64,000 bases of DNA from Nocardioides humi (GTDB taxonomy: Bacteria; Actinomycetota; Actinomycetes; Propionibacteriales; Nocardioidaceae): contig NZ_CP041146.1 of the NCBI RefSeq assembly GCF_006494775.1, positions 1 to 64,000 of the forward strand, read 5' to 3'. The notes under the pieces are model-generated. The model saw only the letters and a list, made by a program, of their open reading frames with translations, ran no database searches and had not been told where the DNA came from. The position numbers were made by a program, and so were the translations under genes. Shown piece by piece: positions 27,864 through 36,029 of this stretch (position 1 is the first letter of the stretch; every line of letters starts with the position of its first letter).

Positions 27864-28249
27864 CGGTCCACCTTCGTCCAGATCGGGAGGGTCAGCTCGT
27901 CGTCGACCACGTTCCAGCCGACGGCCACGCGATCGCCGATGTCGACGGGCCCGGTCATCTCGGCCACCATCCGCACGCCCTCGTCGAGGTCGACGAGGGC
28001 GATCACGAGCGGCAGCTCCTTGCCGGGCACCTGCGGGGCGTGGTGGACGACGTAGGAGAACACCGTCCCCTCTCCCTTCGCCACCACATGGCCGCGGTCG
28101 AAGGCGCCGCAGTCGGGGCAGGCCGGGCCGGGCGGGTGGCGGAGCACGCCGCAGGCGTTGCACCTCTGGATCCGCAGCTCGTGGGCGCGGGTGCCCTCGA
28201 AGAAGTAGGCGTTGTCCCGGTTGACGACCGGCCGCACCGGGCCGCTCAC
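27860..28249 (-). CDS. chsH2: DUF35 OB-fold protein, C-terminal half of ChsH2
   Basis: Protein of 129 residues. A rubredoxin-like zinc ribbon (IQRCNACGVLRHPPGPACPDC) plus OB fold (FSYVVHHAPQVPGKELPLV) is typical of DUF35. In M. tuberculosis this domain is fused to the MaoC domain in one 311-residue ChsH2. Here it has its own GTG at 28249 that overlaps the preceding stop (GTGA). It needs Ltp2 as partner for the aldol cleavage. One missing G near 28255-28260 would fuse the two halves, so gene fission and an indel error are both possible. Confidence 0.82.
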   Translation of the reverse strand: MSGPVRPVVNRDNAYFFEGTRAHELRIQRCNACGVLRHPPGPACPDCGAFDRGHVVAKGEGTVFSYVVHHAPQVPGKELPLVIALVDLDEGVRMVAEMTGPVDIGDRVAVGWNVVDDELTLPIWTKVDR

Positions 28250-28776
28250 GACGCCGCCCTGGGGATGAACTTGAGGACCCGGAACAGCATCGTCGCGACG
28301 CGCTCGTCGCCGACGTACCAGGTGTTGCGCGACGTCACGAAGTAGCCCACGCCCATCCCGGTGGCCTTCGGCCCGACGACGGAGTCGAGCGCGGTGGTGA
28401 CCCGCAGCTGCTCTCCCACCCGCAGGTAGCGCTCGTAGGACTGCTCGCAGTTGGTGCCGAGGACGGCGGTGAAGCCGGCGTCGGTGAGCGCGCGCATCAT
28501 CGCGTGCAGCGGGTCGTCCTGGGACGGCTTGCCGCCGAGGCCGTACATCGTCCAGACCTGGGCCATGGACGGCGGCGCCTCGCCCGCTCCCCCCTTCTCG
28601 AAGCGCGGGTTCGAGAGGCCCATCGCCTCGAGCCAGTTGTTGATCGTCGGCTGGTTGACCTCGTCGCGGGCGTGCCGCTCGGCGGCCTCCCCCCACGCCT
28701 TGATCCGCTCCGCCTCCGCCATCACCTTCTCGTGGAGGGCGGGATCCACCAGTTCCTGCTGCTCGGCGGCGCTCAT
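28246..28776 (-). CDS. chsH2: MaoC-like N-terminal half of ChsH2 hydratase
   Basis: Protein of 176 residues resembling FAS1-type dehydratase/MaoC N-terminal domains (LGTNCEQSYERYLRVGEQLRV and GYFVTSRNTWYVGDERVATM). It is the large hot-dog partner of ChsH1 in the steroid enoyl-CoA hydratase. It ends at FIPRAAS with a TGA that overlaps the DUF35 gene start; the reading frame shifts by one at that point. The ATG at 28776 overlaps the chsE1-E2 stop. Confidence 0.82.
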   Translation of the reverse strand: MSAAEQQELVDPALHEKVMAEAERIKAWGEAAERHARDEVNQPTINNWLEAMGLSNPRFEKGGAGEAPPSMAQVWTMYGLGGKPSQDDPLHAMMRALTDAGFTAVLGTNCEQSYERYLRVGEQLRVTTALDSVVGPKATGMGVGYFVTSRNTWYVGDERVATMLFRVLKFIPRAAS

Positions 28777-30932
28777 CGCGGCACCCGCGGCAGACCGAGG
28801 CCGAACATCGCGATCAGCTCGCGCTGGACCTCCTGGACGCCGCCGCCGAAGGTGAGCACGAGGTTCCGCTTGGCCTGGCTGTCGAGGTAGTCGAGCAGCT
28901 CCCGCGTCCCGTCCTCCGCGGCGTCGCCGTGCCGGTGCGCGAGCGCGATCAGGTCGGCGAGCAGGTGCTGCACCTGGTCGGCGGCGAACACCTTCGACGA
29001 CGAGGCGTCGGCCACCTCGATCTCCCCGGAGGCCGCGGCCCGCGCGACCTCCCAGTTGAGCAACTCGTTGATCCGGAAGACGGCGGTGGTCCTGCCGAGC
29101 AGGTCCCGTACGTCGGGCTCGTCGCGGACGCCGGCCGCGTCGGCCCAGCGCACGACCCGGTCACGCAGGCCCTCGATCCGGCCGGCGGGGCCGAGCATGA
29201 CCCGCTCGTGGTTGAGCTGGGTGGTGATCAGCCTCCACCCCTGGTTCTCCTCGCCGACCAGCATGTCGACGGGGACCCGGACGTCGTTGAAGTAGGTCGC
29301 GTTGACGTGGTGCGAGCCGTCCGCGGTGATGATCGGCGTCCAGCTGTAGCCGGGGTCCTCGGTGTCCACGATCAGGATCGAGATGCCCTTGTGCTTCGGA
29401 GCGTCGGGGTCGGTGCGCACCGCCAGCCACAGGTAGTCGGCGTGGTGGCCGCCGGTGGTCCACATCTTCTGGCCGTTGACGACGTAGTGGTCGCCGTCGC
29501 GCCGCGCGGTGGTGCGCAGCGAGGCGAGGTCGGTGCCGGCGTCCGGCTCGCTGTAGCCGATCGCGAAGTGCACGTCGCCCTCGAGGATCCGCTTGAGGAA
29601 GAGGTCCTTCTGCTTCTCGGTGCCGTAGCGGATCAGGGTCGGCCCGACGGTCTGCAGGGTGACCGACGGCAGGTGCACGTCGGCGTACTGCGCCTCGTTG
29701 GCGAAGATCGTCTGCTCGATCTCGCCGAGCCCGTGGCCGCCGTACTCCTTCGGCCAGCCGACGCCCATCCAGCCGTCGGTGCCGAGGCGCCGGATCAGCC
29801 GGGAGTACGTCGGGCCGTGGCGGTCCCACGCGCCCTCGACCGGATCGGGGTCGTGCCGGCCCTCGAACTCCGCCGCGACGCCGCCGAAGTAGTCGCGCAG
29901 CCGTGCCTTGAGCGCCCGCTGTTCCTCGGTCAGCTCGAGATTCTTGGCCTCGGCGCTCTCGACCGGCACCTGGGCGGCCGTGGTGTCGAGGGCGTGCGCG
30001 AGGTCGGTGCCCCACGTGGTGTAGCCGACGAGCGGATAGGTGATGTCGACGCCCATGCCGCCGTGGAGGTGGTGGCAGGTGCGGAAGGCGTAGGGCGCGA
30101 CCTGGCTCGCCCAGTAGCCCGCGACCGCGAGGTCGTCGGCGGCCGGAAGCCCCTCGGCGACCCGCCAGACGGCGTTGTCTGCGGCGAGGTCGAGGGTGCG
30201 CGAGGCGACGTACACGTCGGCCATCTGCAGGGACACGGCCTGGAACTCGGCGAGCGCGCGGCCGAACTGCTGACGGCCCTTGACGTACTGCGCCGTCAGG
30301 TCGCGGGCACCGGCGAGCACGCCGGCGGCGGTCACGGCGAGACCTGCGGTGGCCAGGTCGCGGAGCCGGGCGGCGGCGCCCTCGTCGAGCGGCTCGGCCG
30401 GGGCGCCGTCGAGGACGACGGTGTGCTGGGGGCTCGCGCTCGACGCGCTGGACGCACGCAGCTCGACGCCCTCCCCGCGCGGGTCGACGAGCACGACCAC
30501 CTCGCGCTCTCCCTCGGTCGCGACGACGAGCAGGCGGTGGGCGGTCTCGGCGTGGGTCACGGCGAGCTTGCGGCCGGTGACCCGGCCGCCGTCGTACCGC
30601 GCCTCGCCACGGAGGGCGGGCGTCACGACCACCTCGCCCGACGCGATGCCGGGGAGCAGGTCCTTGCGCTGCACCTCGGTGCCGTACGACGCCAGGGCGA
30701 GCGCGCCGCAGCACAGCGTCTCCCACGCCGGCACCTGCACCGCCCCGCGGCCCGCCTCGCGCAGCAGCACAGCGACCTCGGTCAGGCCGAGGTCCTCCCC
30801 GCCGTACTCCTCGGGGACGGGCAGCGCGGTCAGCCCCGCAGCGGCCCAGGCCGCCCAGGTCCGGGCGTCCGACTCGCGCTCGAGCACCTCGCCGACGACG
30901 GCGCGGACTGCGTTGATCGCCTCTGCATCCAC
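28773..30932 (-). CDS. chsE1-chsE2: Fused acyl-CoA dehydrogenase ChsE1-ChsE2 (FadE28-FadE29)
   Basis: Single 719-residue chain made of two acyl-CoA dehydrogenase modules. Residues ~1-340 (VPEEYGGEDLGLTEVAVLL, GRQQFGRALAEFQAVS, HHLHGGMGVDITYPLVGY) match ChsE1/FadE28; ~350-719 (GWPKEYGGHGLGEIEQTIF, YSEPDAGTDLASLRT, QKMWTTGGHHADY) match ChsE2/FadE29. In mycobacteria these are separate chains of an alpha2-beta2 enzyme that oxidises the 3-carbon steroid side chain. The GTG at 30932 is only 9 bp from a KstR box, so the message is probably leaderless. First gene of the chs-ltp2 operon. Confidence 0.9.
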   Translation of the reverse strand: MDAEAINAVRAVVGEVLERESDARTWAAWAAAGLTALPVPEEYGGEDLGLTEVAVLLREAGRGAVQVPAWETLCCGALALASYGTEVQRKDLLPGIASGEVVVTPALRGEARYDGGRVTGRKLAVTHAETAHRLLVVATEGEREVVVLVDPRGEGVELRASSASSASPQHTVVLDGAPAEPLDEGAAARLRDLATAGLAVTAAGVLAGARDLTAQYVKGRQQFGRALAEFQAVSLQMADVYVASRTLDLAADNAVWRVAEGLPAADDLAVAGYWASQVAPYAFRTCHHLHGGMGVDITYPLVGYTTWGTDLAHALDTTAAQVPVESAEAKNLELTEEQRALKARLRDYFGGVAAEFEGRHDPDPVEGAWDRHGPTYSRLIRRLGTDGWMGVGWPKEYGGHGLGEIEQTIFANEAQYADVHLPSVTLQTVGPTLIRYGTEKQKDLFLKRILEGDVHFAIGYSEPDAGTDLASLRTTARRDGDHYVVNGQKMWTTGGHHADYLWLAVRTDPDAPKHKGISILIVDTEDPGYSWTPIITADGSHHVNATYFNDVRVPVDMLVGEENQGWRLITTQLNHERVMLGPAGRIEGLRDRVVRWADAAGVRDEPDVRDLLGRTTAVFRINELLNWEVARAAASGEIEVADASSSKVFAADQVQHLLADLIALAHRHGDAAEDGTRELLDYLDSQAKRNLVLTFGGGVQEVQRELIAMFGLGLPRVPR

Positions 30933-30940
30933 GGAGAAAC

Positions 30941-30954
30941 TGTAACGTGTTCTA
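30941..30954. promoter_or_regulatory. KstR box between chsE1-E2 and the ferritin-like gene
   Basis: TGTAACGTGTTCTA fits the KstR pattern T-N2-AAC-N2-GTT-N2-A. On the minus strand it overlaps a -10 (TACAGT, 30944-30939) that lies 6 nt before the GTG at 30932, a leaderless arrangement. The same 18 bp (ACTGTAACGTGTTCTAGT) recur before the ferredoxin reductase gene. It can control both divergent genes. Confidence 0.8.
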
Positions 30955-30992
30955 GTCGATCGCAGCCAGCGGTCCGCTACGAAGGAGGAGTG

Positions 30993-31859
30993 ATGGGCAC
31001 CGAAACCGACCTCCGGCTGCGCGAGCACGTCGACCGTCTCGCCCACGAGCACCCTCCCCTGCGGATCGAGGACGTCGACTTCACCGTGCGCGACCCGCAG
31101 GCGCTCGCACAGCGCTACGGGCACGTCCTCGACTACATGGCCCGGGTCGAGCTGGAGGTGGACCGCAACGTCCTCGAGCTCACCACGATGCTGCCCGACC
31201 CGCCCCCGATCGACCGCCACTTCTACGCGGACGTGTGGCAGCCGCAGGAGATCCAGCACGGCCTGATCCTCGACCGCCTGCAGGTGGAGCTCGGCCGCCC
31301 GCCGGCCACGACCGACACCGAGACGGTGAGCCTGAAGCTGCGCCTCCTGGGCGCGCTGGCCCATCTGGACGCCTTCCAGGACGTCTGCCGGATGCTCTAC
31401 TACCTCACCGGCATGGCCACCGAGCGCTCGGCGGTGCTCGCCTACAACCTGCTCCACGACGGCGTGAGCGAGCTCGGCGAGAAGGCTGTCGCGGAGACCG
31501 TGGTCGCCCCCATCCGCCGGCAGGAGCCGGGCCACTACGCGTTCTACCGGCTCTCGGCGACCGGCCTGTGGAACCGGCTCGCCGCCTGGCAGCGGTGGCT
31601 GGTCCGCCGGATGCGCACGATCTCGTTCGGCCCGGTCGGCGTCAACAACCCCTCGCAGCTGGCTGACTTCGGCGACGTGATGACGAGCCTGGGCATCACC
31701 GCGCGGGCCACCGGGTTCGCCGAGCAGGCCGTGCGGGTCGAGCGCGACCTGCTGTGGGCCCACCGGCGGGGCATGCCGGTGCCGCCGTACGTGCTCCGGG
31801 CGTTCCGGGAGGCCGTCGACCGCGCGGCGGACCGGTCCGCAGGACAGAACGTGTTCTAG
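30993..31859 (+). CDS. Ferritin-like / acyl-ACP desaturase-like protein in the KstR regulon
   Basis: Protein of 288 residues, mostly helical. HFYADVWQPQEIQHGLIL and the DAFQDVCRMLYYLTGMATERSAVLAYNLL region look like ferritin-fold helices with an E-x2-H-type ligand. A complete second E-x2-H was not clearly found, so a di-iron centre is uncertain. GAAGGAGGAG precedes the ATG at 30993. The KstR box upstream links it to sterol metabolism; its reaction is unknown. The last codons and the TAG stop lie in the next KstR box. Confidence 0.65.
   Translation: MGTETDLRLREHVDRLAHEHPPLRIEDVDFTVRDPQALAQRYGHVLDYMARVELEVDRNVLELTTMLPDPPPIDRHFYADVWQPQEIQHGLILDRLQVELGRPPATTDTETVSLKLRLLGALAHLDAFQDVCRMLYYLTGMATERSAVLAYNLLHDGVSELGEKAVAETVVAPIRRQEPGHYAFYRLSATGLWNRLAAWQRWLVRRMRTISFGPVGVNNPSQLADFGDVMTSLGITARATGFAEQAVRVERDLLWAHRRGMPVPPYVLRAFREAVDRAADRSAGQNVF
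31845..31858. promoter_or_regulatory. KstR box at the stop codon, before the alpha/beta hydrolase gene
   Basis: CAGAACGTGTTCTA, a good KstR palindrome. It overlaps the TAG (31857-31859) of the preceding gene and ends 12 bp before the ATG at 31871, so the hydrolase gene probably has its own KstR-controlled promoter as well as read-through. Confidence 0.72.
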
Positions 31860-31870
31860 CCTCCTCCACC

Positions 31871-32788
31871 ATGGGTGCCGTCTCACTGATCGACGTCGCG
31901 CGCCAGCGTGTCCACCTGCCGCCCACGCGGATCCCGCCGGGCCGGATGGTGGAGCTGCCGGGGCGCGGCGGGTCGACGTACGTCACCGACACGCCGGGAC
32001 CGCATCCCGACTCCCCCACGATCGTGCTGCTGCACGCGCTGGGCACGACCGGGCTGCTCACCTGGTTCCCGGCGATCGAGCCGCTCGCACGGCGGTTCCG
32101 GGTGGTCACCCTCGACCAGCGCTGGCACGGTCGCGGGATCCAGAGCGAGGAGCTCAGCCTCGTCGACTGCGCCGACGACGTCGCCGCACTGGTCGACGTG
32201 CTGGACCTGCGCGACGTGATCGTGGGCGGCTACTCGATGGGCTCGATCGTCGCCCAGCGGGTCTGGCGCCAGCATCCCGGGCTCGTGCAGGGGCTGGTGC
32301 TCGCGGCGACGACCGACCGGTTCCAGCTGACCGCGGCCGAACGCGGCTTCTTCCTGGGCATGGGCAGCACGATGCTGGCCCTGCGCGGCGTGTCGCGATC
32401 GCGTACGGCGGTGCGCGCGGCGCGCGCCGCGGCCCGAGGGGTCGACCTGGAGCCGTCGGACCTCCACGCCTGGGCGCTGCGCGAGTTCCGCTCGACCAGT
32501 CCGTGGGCGGTCGGCCAGGCGCTCGCGGCCCTGGGTCGGCACCACTCGCGCCCGTGGCTGTCGCGGATCGACGTACCGACCGCCGTGGTCGCGATGATGC
32601 GCGACCGGGTGATCCCGACCTCGCGGCAGCTCGCGCTCGCCCGGGCCATCCCCGGCGCGACCGTGCACGAGGTCGACGACGGGCATGCCGGCTGCGTGCT
32701 CGGCGCCGAGCGGTTCGTGCCGCGCTTCGTCGAGGCGGCGGCGACCGTCAATGCGCGGCGGCGGGATCTTCCGCGGCGGCGCGGCTGA
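31871..32788 (+). CDS. Alpha/beta hydrolase in the KstR regulon
   Basis: Protein of 305 residues with the alpha/beta fold: oxyanion segment VLLHALGTTGLLTW, RWHGRG, nucleophile elbow GGYSMGSIVAQ (Ser), and DDGHAGCV near the catalytic His. The substrate is unknown; ring-cleavage hydrolases such as HsaD and esterases share the fold, but nothing here is specific for either. Tail-to-tail overlap of 41 bp with the WS/DGAT gene. Confidence 0.82.
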   Translation: MGAVSLIDVARQRVHLPPTRIPPGRMVELPGRGGSTYVTDTPGPHPDSPTIVLLHALGTTGLLTWFPAIEPLARRFRVVTLDQRWHGRGIQSEELSLVDCADDVAALVDVLDLRDVIVGGYSMGSIVAQRVWRQHPGLVQGLVLAATTDRFQLTAAERGFFLGMGSTMLALRGVSRSRTAVRAARAAARGVDLEPSDLHAWALREFRSTSPWAVGQALAALGRHHSRPWLSRIDVPTAVVAMMRDRVIPTSRQLALARAIPGATVHEVDDGHAGCVLGAERFVPRFVEAAATVNARRRDLPRRRG

Positions 32789-34169
32789 GACGCTCCAGCT
32801 CGGCCGGGAAGTGCCGCACCAGGGCGTCGGTGTCGGGCATCGACTCCCGGCAGGCGATCGCGCCGACGTGCATCTGCCCCGCGTTGGACATCACCGTGAT
32901 GTTGAGGCCGGCGCCGTGGAAGACCGGGCCGAGCGGGCAGAGCGCCTCGATCCGCGCTCCCATGAAGTAGAGCGGGATCGGCGGGCCGGGGACGTTGGAG
33001 ATGACCAGGTTGTGCACGACCGGGTGCCGCTCGGCGAGGCGCAGGTTGGCGTAGGCGCGCACGGCGAGCCCGAAGGTGCGCGGGGCGGCGAACTCGGCCC
33101 AGTCCTGCAGGGCGTCGGCGCTGATCGCGTTGTGGTGCTCCTTGGCGTGCCGATTGCGCTCGGCGAGCATGCGCAGCCGCTCCAGCGGGTCGTCGACGTC
33201 GGTGCCGAGCTTGGTGAACAGCGCGGAGACCTTGTTGGCGCCGGTGGCGCGCCGCGAGCTGTCGCGCACGCTGACCGGGACGGTCGCCAGCAGCGAGGAC
33301 TCCGGCAGCTCGTCGCGCTCGGCGAGGTAGGCGCGCAGCGCGCCGCCGGCGATCGCGAGCACGACGTCGTTGACCGTCGTCGCGGTCACCTTCTTGACCC
33401 GCCGGATCTCCTCGAGGTCGAGGTCGGCCACCGCGATCGAGCGGTGGGAGGTGATGGTGCCGTTGAACGAGGTCCGCGGGGCCGAGAAGGGCGCGGCCAT
33501 CGCCGTACCCTGCCGGGCGCGGCCGATGCTCCTCGTGATCAGCTGCGCCGACGGCTTGAGCACCTTGACCAGGGTGACCGGCCGGGCCGCCGTACCGACG
33601 ACGGCCCGGCCGAGGAGCTCGCCGCGGCCGGGGTCGCGCGGGTGCGGCTGCTGCTCGGCGACGATCGGCGCGGCGTCGGGCTCCAGGGAGCACAGGTGGG
33701 AGATCAGGTTCGATCCCGAGACGCCGTCGACGGTCGCGTGGTGCATCTTGGCGAACACGACCACCCGCTCCCCCTCGCCGCCCTCGGGGCGGTAGCCCTC
33801 GACGACCCACATCTCCCACAGGGGGCGCGAGCGGTCCAGCGGCAGGGAGGCCAGGTGGGCGCACAGCTCCATCAGCTCGGCGTAACCGCCGGGCGTCGGG
33901 AGCGCGAGCCGGTGGACGTGGCGCTCGATGTCGAAGGCCCGGTCGCGCACCCACACCGGGTGGTCGAGGCCGAGCGGGACCCCACGGACCTTGCGGGTGA
34001 ACGCGGGCACGTCGCGCACCCGCAGGTCGATCTCGCGCTGGAGCACGGCGAAGGAGTACGGGGCGGTCATCGTCGCGGGATCGAGCACCATCACCGCGCA
34101 CACGTGCATCAGCTGGGCGGGCGTCTCCAGATAGAGGAAGCTCGCGTCGAGCCCGGACAGCCGATCCAT
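32748..34169 (-). CDS. Wax ester synthase / diacylglycerol acyltransferase (WS/DGAT)
   Basis: Protein of 473 residues with the WS/DGAT catalytic motif HHATVDG inside MHHATVDGVSGSNL, the N-terminal MDRLSGLDASFLYLETP, and the C-terminal NLVISNVPGPPIPLYFMGA. Esterifies fatty acyl-CoA to diacylglycerol or alcohols. Located in the sterol region with a KstR-like box upstream, so it may store lipid when sterols are degraded, or esterify sterol-derived alcohols (inference). TACTAG lies 8 nt before the ATG, consistent with a leaderless message. Confidence 0.9.
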   Translation of the reverse strand: MDRLSGLDASFLYLETPAQLMHVCAVMVLDPATMTAPYSFAVLQREIDLRVRDVPAFTRKVRGVPLGLDHPVWVRDRAFDIERHVHRLALPTPGGYAELMELCAHLASLPLDRSRPLWEMWVVEGYRPEGGEGERVVVFAKMHHATVDGVSGSNLISHLCSLEPDAAPIVAEQQPHPRDPGRGELLGRAVVGTAARPVTLVKVLKPSAQLITRSIGRARQGTAMAAPFSAPRTSFNGTITSHRSIAVADLDLEEIRRVKKVTATTVNDVVLAIAGGALRAYLAERDELPESSLLATVPVSVRDSSRRATGANKVSALFTKLGTDVDDPLERLRMLAERNRHAKEHHNAISADALQDWAEFAAPRTFGLAVRAYANLRLAERHPVVHNLVISNVPGPPIPLYFMGARIEALCPLGPVFHGAGLNITVMSNAGQMHVGAIACRESMPDTDALVRHFPAELERLSRAAAEDPAAAH

Positions 34170-34181
34170 CTAACCCCCTAG

Positions 34182-34195
34182 TAGAACAGGTATCA
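34182..34195. promoter_or_regulatory. Degenerate KstR-like box between WS/DGAT and esterase genes
   Basis: TAGAACAGGTATCA keeps the left half-site (TAGAAC) and the GT, but the right half is altered. It sits between divergent genes at 34169 and 34228. Weaker than the other boxes; KstR control of this pair is less certain. Confidence 0.45.
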
Positions 34196-34227
34196 GTTTC
34201 TCACAACGATCCCGCTACGCTCGGGTC

Positions 34228-35652
34228 ATGGGATTCGTACGGCGCCAGCTCGTCGCCGCGGCGCTGACCGCCAACGCGATCCGGCCGCTGTCCGGCGCCC
34301 GCACCGGCATCCCGGCGTTCTTCGCCGGCTGGCTGACCGGTGAGCTCGCGCCGCACGTGCTGGGGCTCACCGCCGTCGACGCGGCCGCACACCTGCGCGG
34401 GTCGCGGCGCGACTGGCGCGGACTCGCGCTGGCCGGCCTCTCCTCCGCGGGCCTGGCCTACCTGATCGCGCAGAGCCGGCGGGCGGTCACCGACGCCGAG
34501 GACGCGCTGGTGGAGGGGCTCGGCGTCGACTACGTCGAGCAGTTGGACGCCAGGCCCACCCCCGCCGACCTGGCCACCCCGTGGCGGCGGCTGGCGAACC
34601 CGTTCGCCTTCGGCCGGGCGGCCCGCCGGGCGGGGGTCGAGGTGGCCCGCGACATCCCGTTCGCGCCGTACGGGCGGCGGGGGCTGCTCGACGTCTACAC
34701 CTCCGAGGTCACGCCCGCGGCCGGTGCGCCGGTGCTGCTGCAGGTGCACGGCGGCGCCTGGACGATCGGCACCAAGGACCAGCAGGGCCTGCCGCTGATG
34801 CAGCACATGGCCGCCAGGGGCTGGGTCTGCGTCGCGATCAACTACCGGCTCGCGCCCCGCGACCCGTGGCCGGCGCAGATCGTCGACGTCAAGGCCGCGA
34901 TCGCGTGGATCCGCGACAACATCGCGGAGTACGGCGGCGACCCCGACTACATCGCGATCACCGGCGGCTCCGCCGGCGGTCACCTGACCGCGCTGGCCGC
35001 GACGACGCCGAACGCGCCGGAGTTCCAGCCGGGCTTCGAGTCGGCCGACACCTCGGTCCAGGCCGCGGTCCCCTACTACGGCGTCTACGACTGGGCCGGC
35101 GCGACCGGGCTCCGCTCCGCGGAGCTGATGCGCGACAGGTTCCTCGCGCCGCGGATCGCCAAGCGCCGGTTCCGCGACGCCCCCGAGCTCTTCGAGCAGG
35201 CCTCTCCCCTGCTGCGCGTGAGCCCGGACGACCCCGACTTCTTCGTCATCCACGGCTCCCGCGACACGCTCGTGGACCCCGGACAGGCCCGTGCCTTCGT
35301 CGCGGCGCTGCGCGAGACCTCCCAGCGCACGGTCGTGTACGCCGAGCTCCCCGGCGCCCAGCACGCCTTCGACATCTTCCCGTCGATCCGGTCCCAGCAC
35401 CTCGTGCGGGCCACCGACCGGTTCCTGACCTGGCATTGGAACGGGTGGTCGCGGGAGCGCGACGCGGGGTCGTCCACGGAGTCGTCCACGGAGTCGTCCA
35501 CGGAGTCGTCCACGGAGTCGTCCACGGAGTCGTCCACGGAGTCGTCCACGGAGTCGTCCACGGAGTCGTCCACGGAGTCGTCCACGGAGTCGTCCACGGA
35601 GTCGTCCACAGGCTCCGCGCAGCCGGTGGCACAGGACTCCCGGCCGGTCTAG
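34228..35652 (+). CDS. Alpha/beta hydrolase (carboxylesterase, HSL-like) with SSTE-repeat tail
   Basis: Protein of 474 residues. An N-terminal helical membrane-proximal region is followed by an HSL-type esterase domain: oxyanion loop LLQVHGGAWTIG, nucleophile elbow TGGSAGGHLTAL, Asp in FVIHGSRDTLVDPG and His in GAQHAFDIFP, so the catalytic triad is complete. The last ~60 residues are a Ser/Thr/Glu tail made by a 12-bp repeat. Divergent from WS/DGAT, sharing a KstR-like box. The substrate is probably a lipid or sterol ester (inference). Confidence 0.88.
   Translation: MGFVRRQLVAAALTANAIRPLSGARTGIPAFFAGWLTGELAPHVLGLTAVDAAAHLRGSRRDWRGLALAGLSSAGLAYLIAQSRRAVTDAEDALVEGLGVDYVEQLDARPTPADLATPWRRLANPFAFGRAARRAGVEVARDIPFAPYGRRGLLDVYTSEVTPAAGAPVLLQVHGGAWTIGTKDQQGLPLMQHMAARGWVCVAINYRLAPRDPWPAQIVDVKAAIAWIRDNIAEYGGDPDYIAITGGSAGGHLTALAATTPNAPEFQPGFESADTSVQAAVPYYGVYDWAGATGLRSAELMRDRFLAPRIAKRRFRDAPELFEQASPLLRVSPDDPDFFVIHGSRDTLVDPGQARAFVAALRETSQRTVVYAELPGAQHAFDIFPSIRSQHLVRATDRFLTWHWNGWSRERDAGSSTESSTESSTESSTESSTESSTESSTESSTESSTESSTESSTESSTGSAQPVAQDSRPV
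35470..35613. repeat. 12-bp coding tandem repeat (TCGTCCACGGAG)
   Basis: Eleven perfect consecutive copies of TCGTCCACGGAG (35470-35601) and a twelfth degenerate one. Read in frame it encodes S-S-T-E repeats at the C terminus of the esterase. Copies are identical at the DNA level, including third positions, which points to recent slippage. The unit length keeps the frame whatever the copy number. Confidence 0.97.
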
Positions 35653-35684
35653 GGTCGTCGCCACGACCTACTCGGAGGAGAGCC

Positions 35685-36029
35685 ATGACCCCTTCCAACG
35701 CCGACGTGGAGCGCCGCGTCGAGCGCAACACCAACGACATCGCCGCCATCTACGAGTTTCTGACGAAGCACGACAGCAAGCTCGCCGACCACAGCCGCCA
35801 GCTGAAGGCCATCCGACGCACCCTCGACAGTCACGGTCGCACCCTCGACAGTCACGGTCGCACCCTCGCCGACCACAGCAGTCAGCTGTCAGCCATCCGA
35901 AGCACCCTGGCCGACCACGGTCGCACTCTCGACGACCACAGCAGCCGACTGAAGACCATCCAGAGCACCCTGGCCGACCACGGCGGCCAGTTGACCGAGA
36001 TCCTCAAGCGCCTGCCACCGGTGGCCTGA
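35685..36029 (+). CDS. Small heptad-repeat coiled-coil protein
   Basis: Protein of 114 residues with GGAGGAG upstream of the ATG. After about 35 residues the sequence is a regular seven-residue repeat of the form T-L-x-x-H-x-x / Q-L-x-x-I-x-x, predicting a long parallel coiled coil. A 21-bp unit is exactly duplicated at 35819-35860. No signal peptide and no other domain. Similar proteins exist as stand-alone hypothetical coiled coils; function unknown. The following 115 bp (36030-36144) hold nothing recognisable. Confidence 0.72.
   Translation: MTPSNADVERRVERNTNDIAAIYEFLTKHDSKLADHSRQLKAIRRTLDSHGRTLDSHGRTLADHSSQLSAIRSTLADHGRTLDDHSSRLKTIQSTLADHGGQLTEILKRLPPVA

Noticed and set aside
35085..35609. 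DDSV-repeat protein on the minus strand
   Set aside because: Comes only from reading the 12-bp repeat on the wrong strand, inside the esterase gene.
35470..35613. CRISPR array
   Set aside because: Repeats are contiguous with no spacers; a coding tandem repeat.
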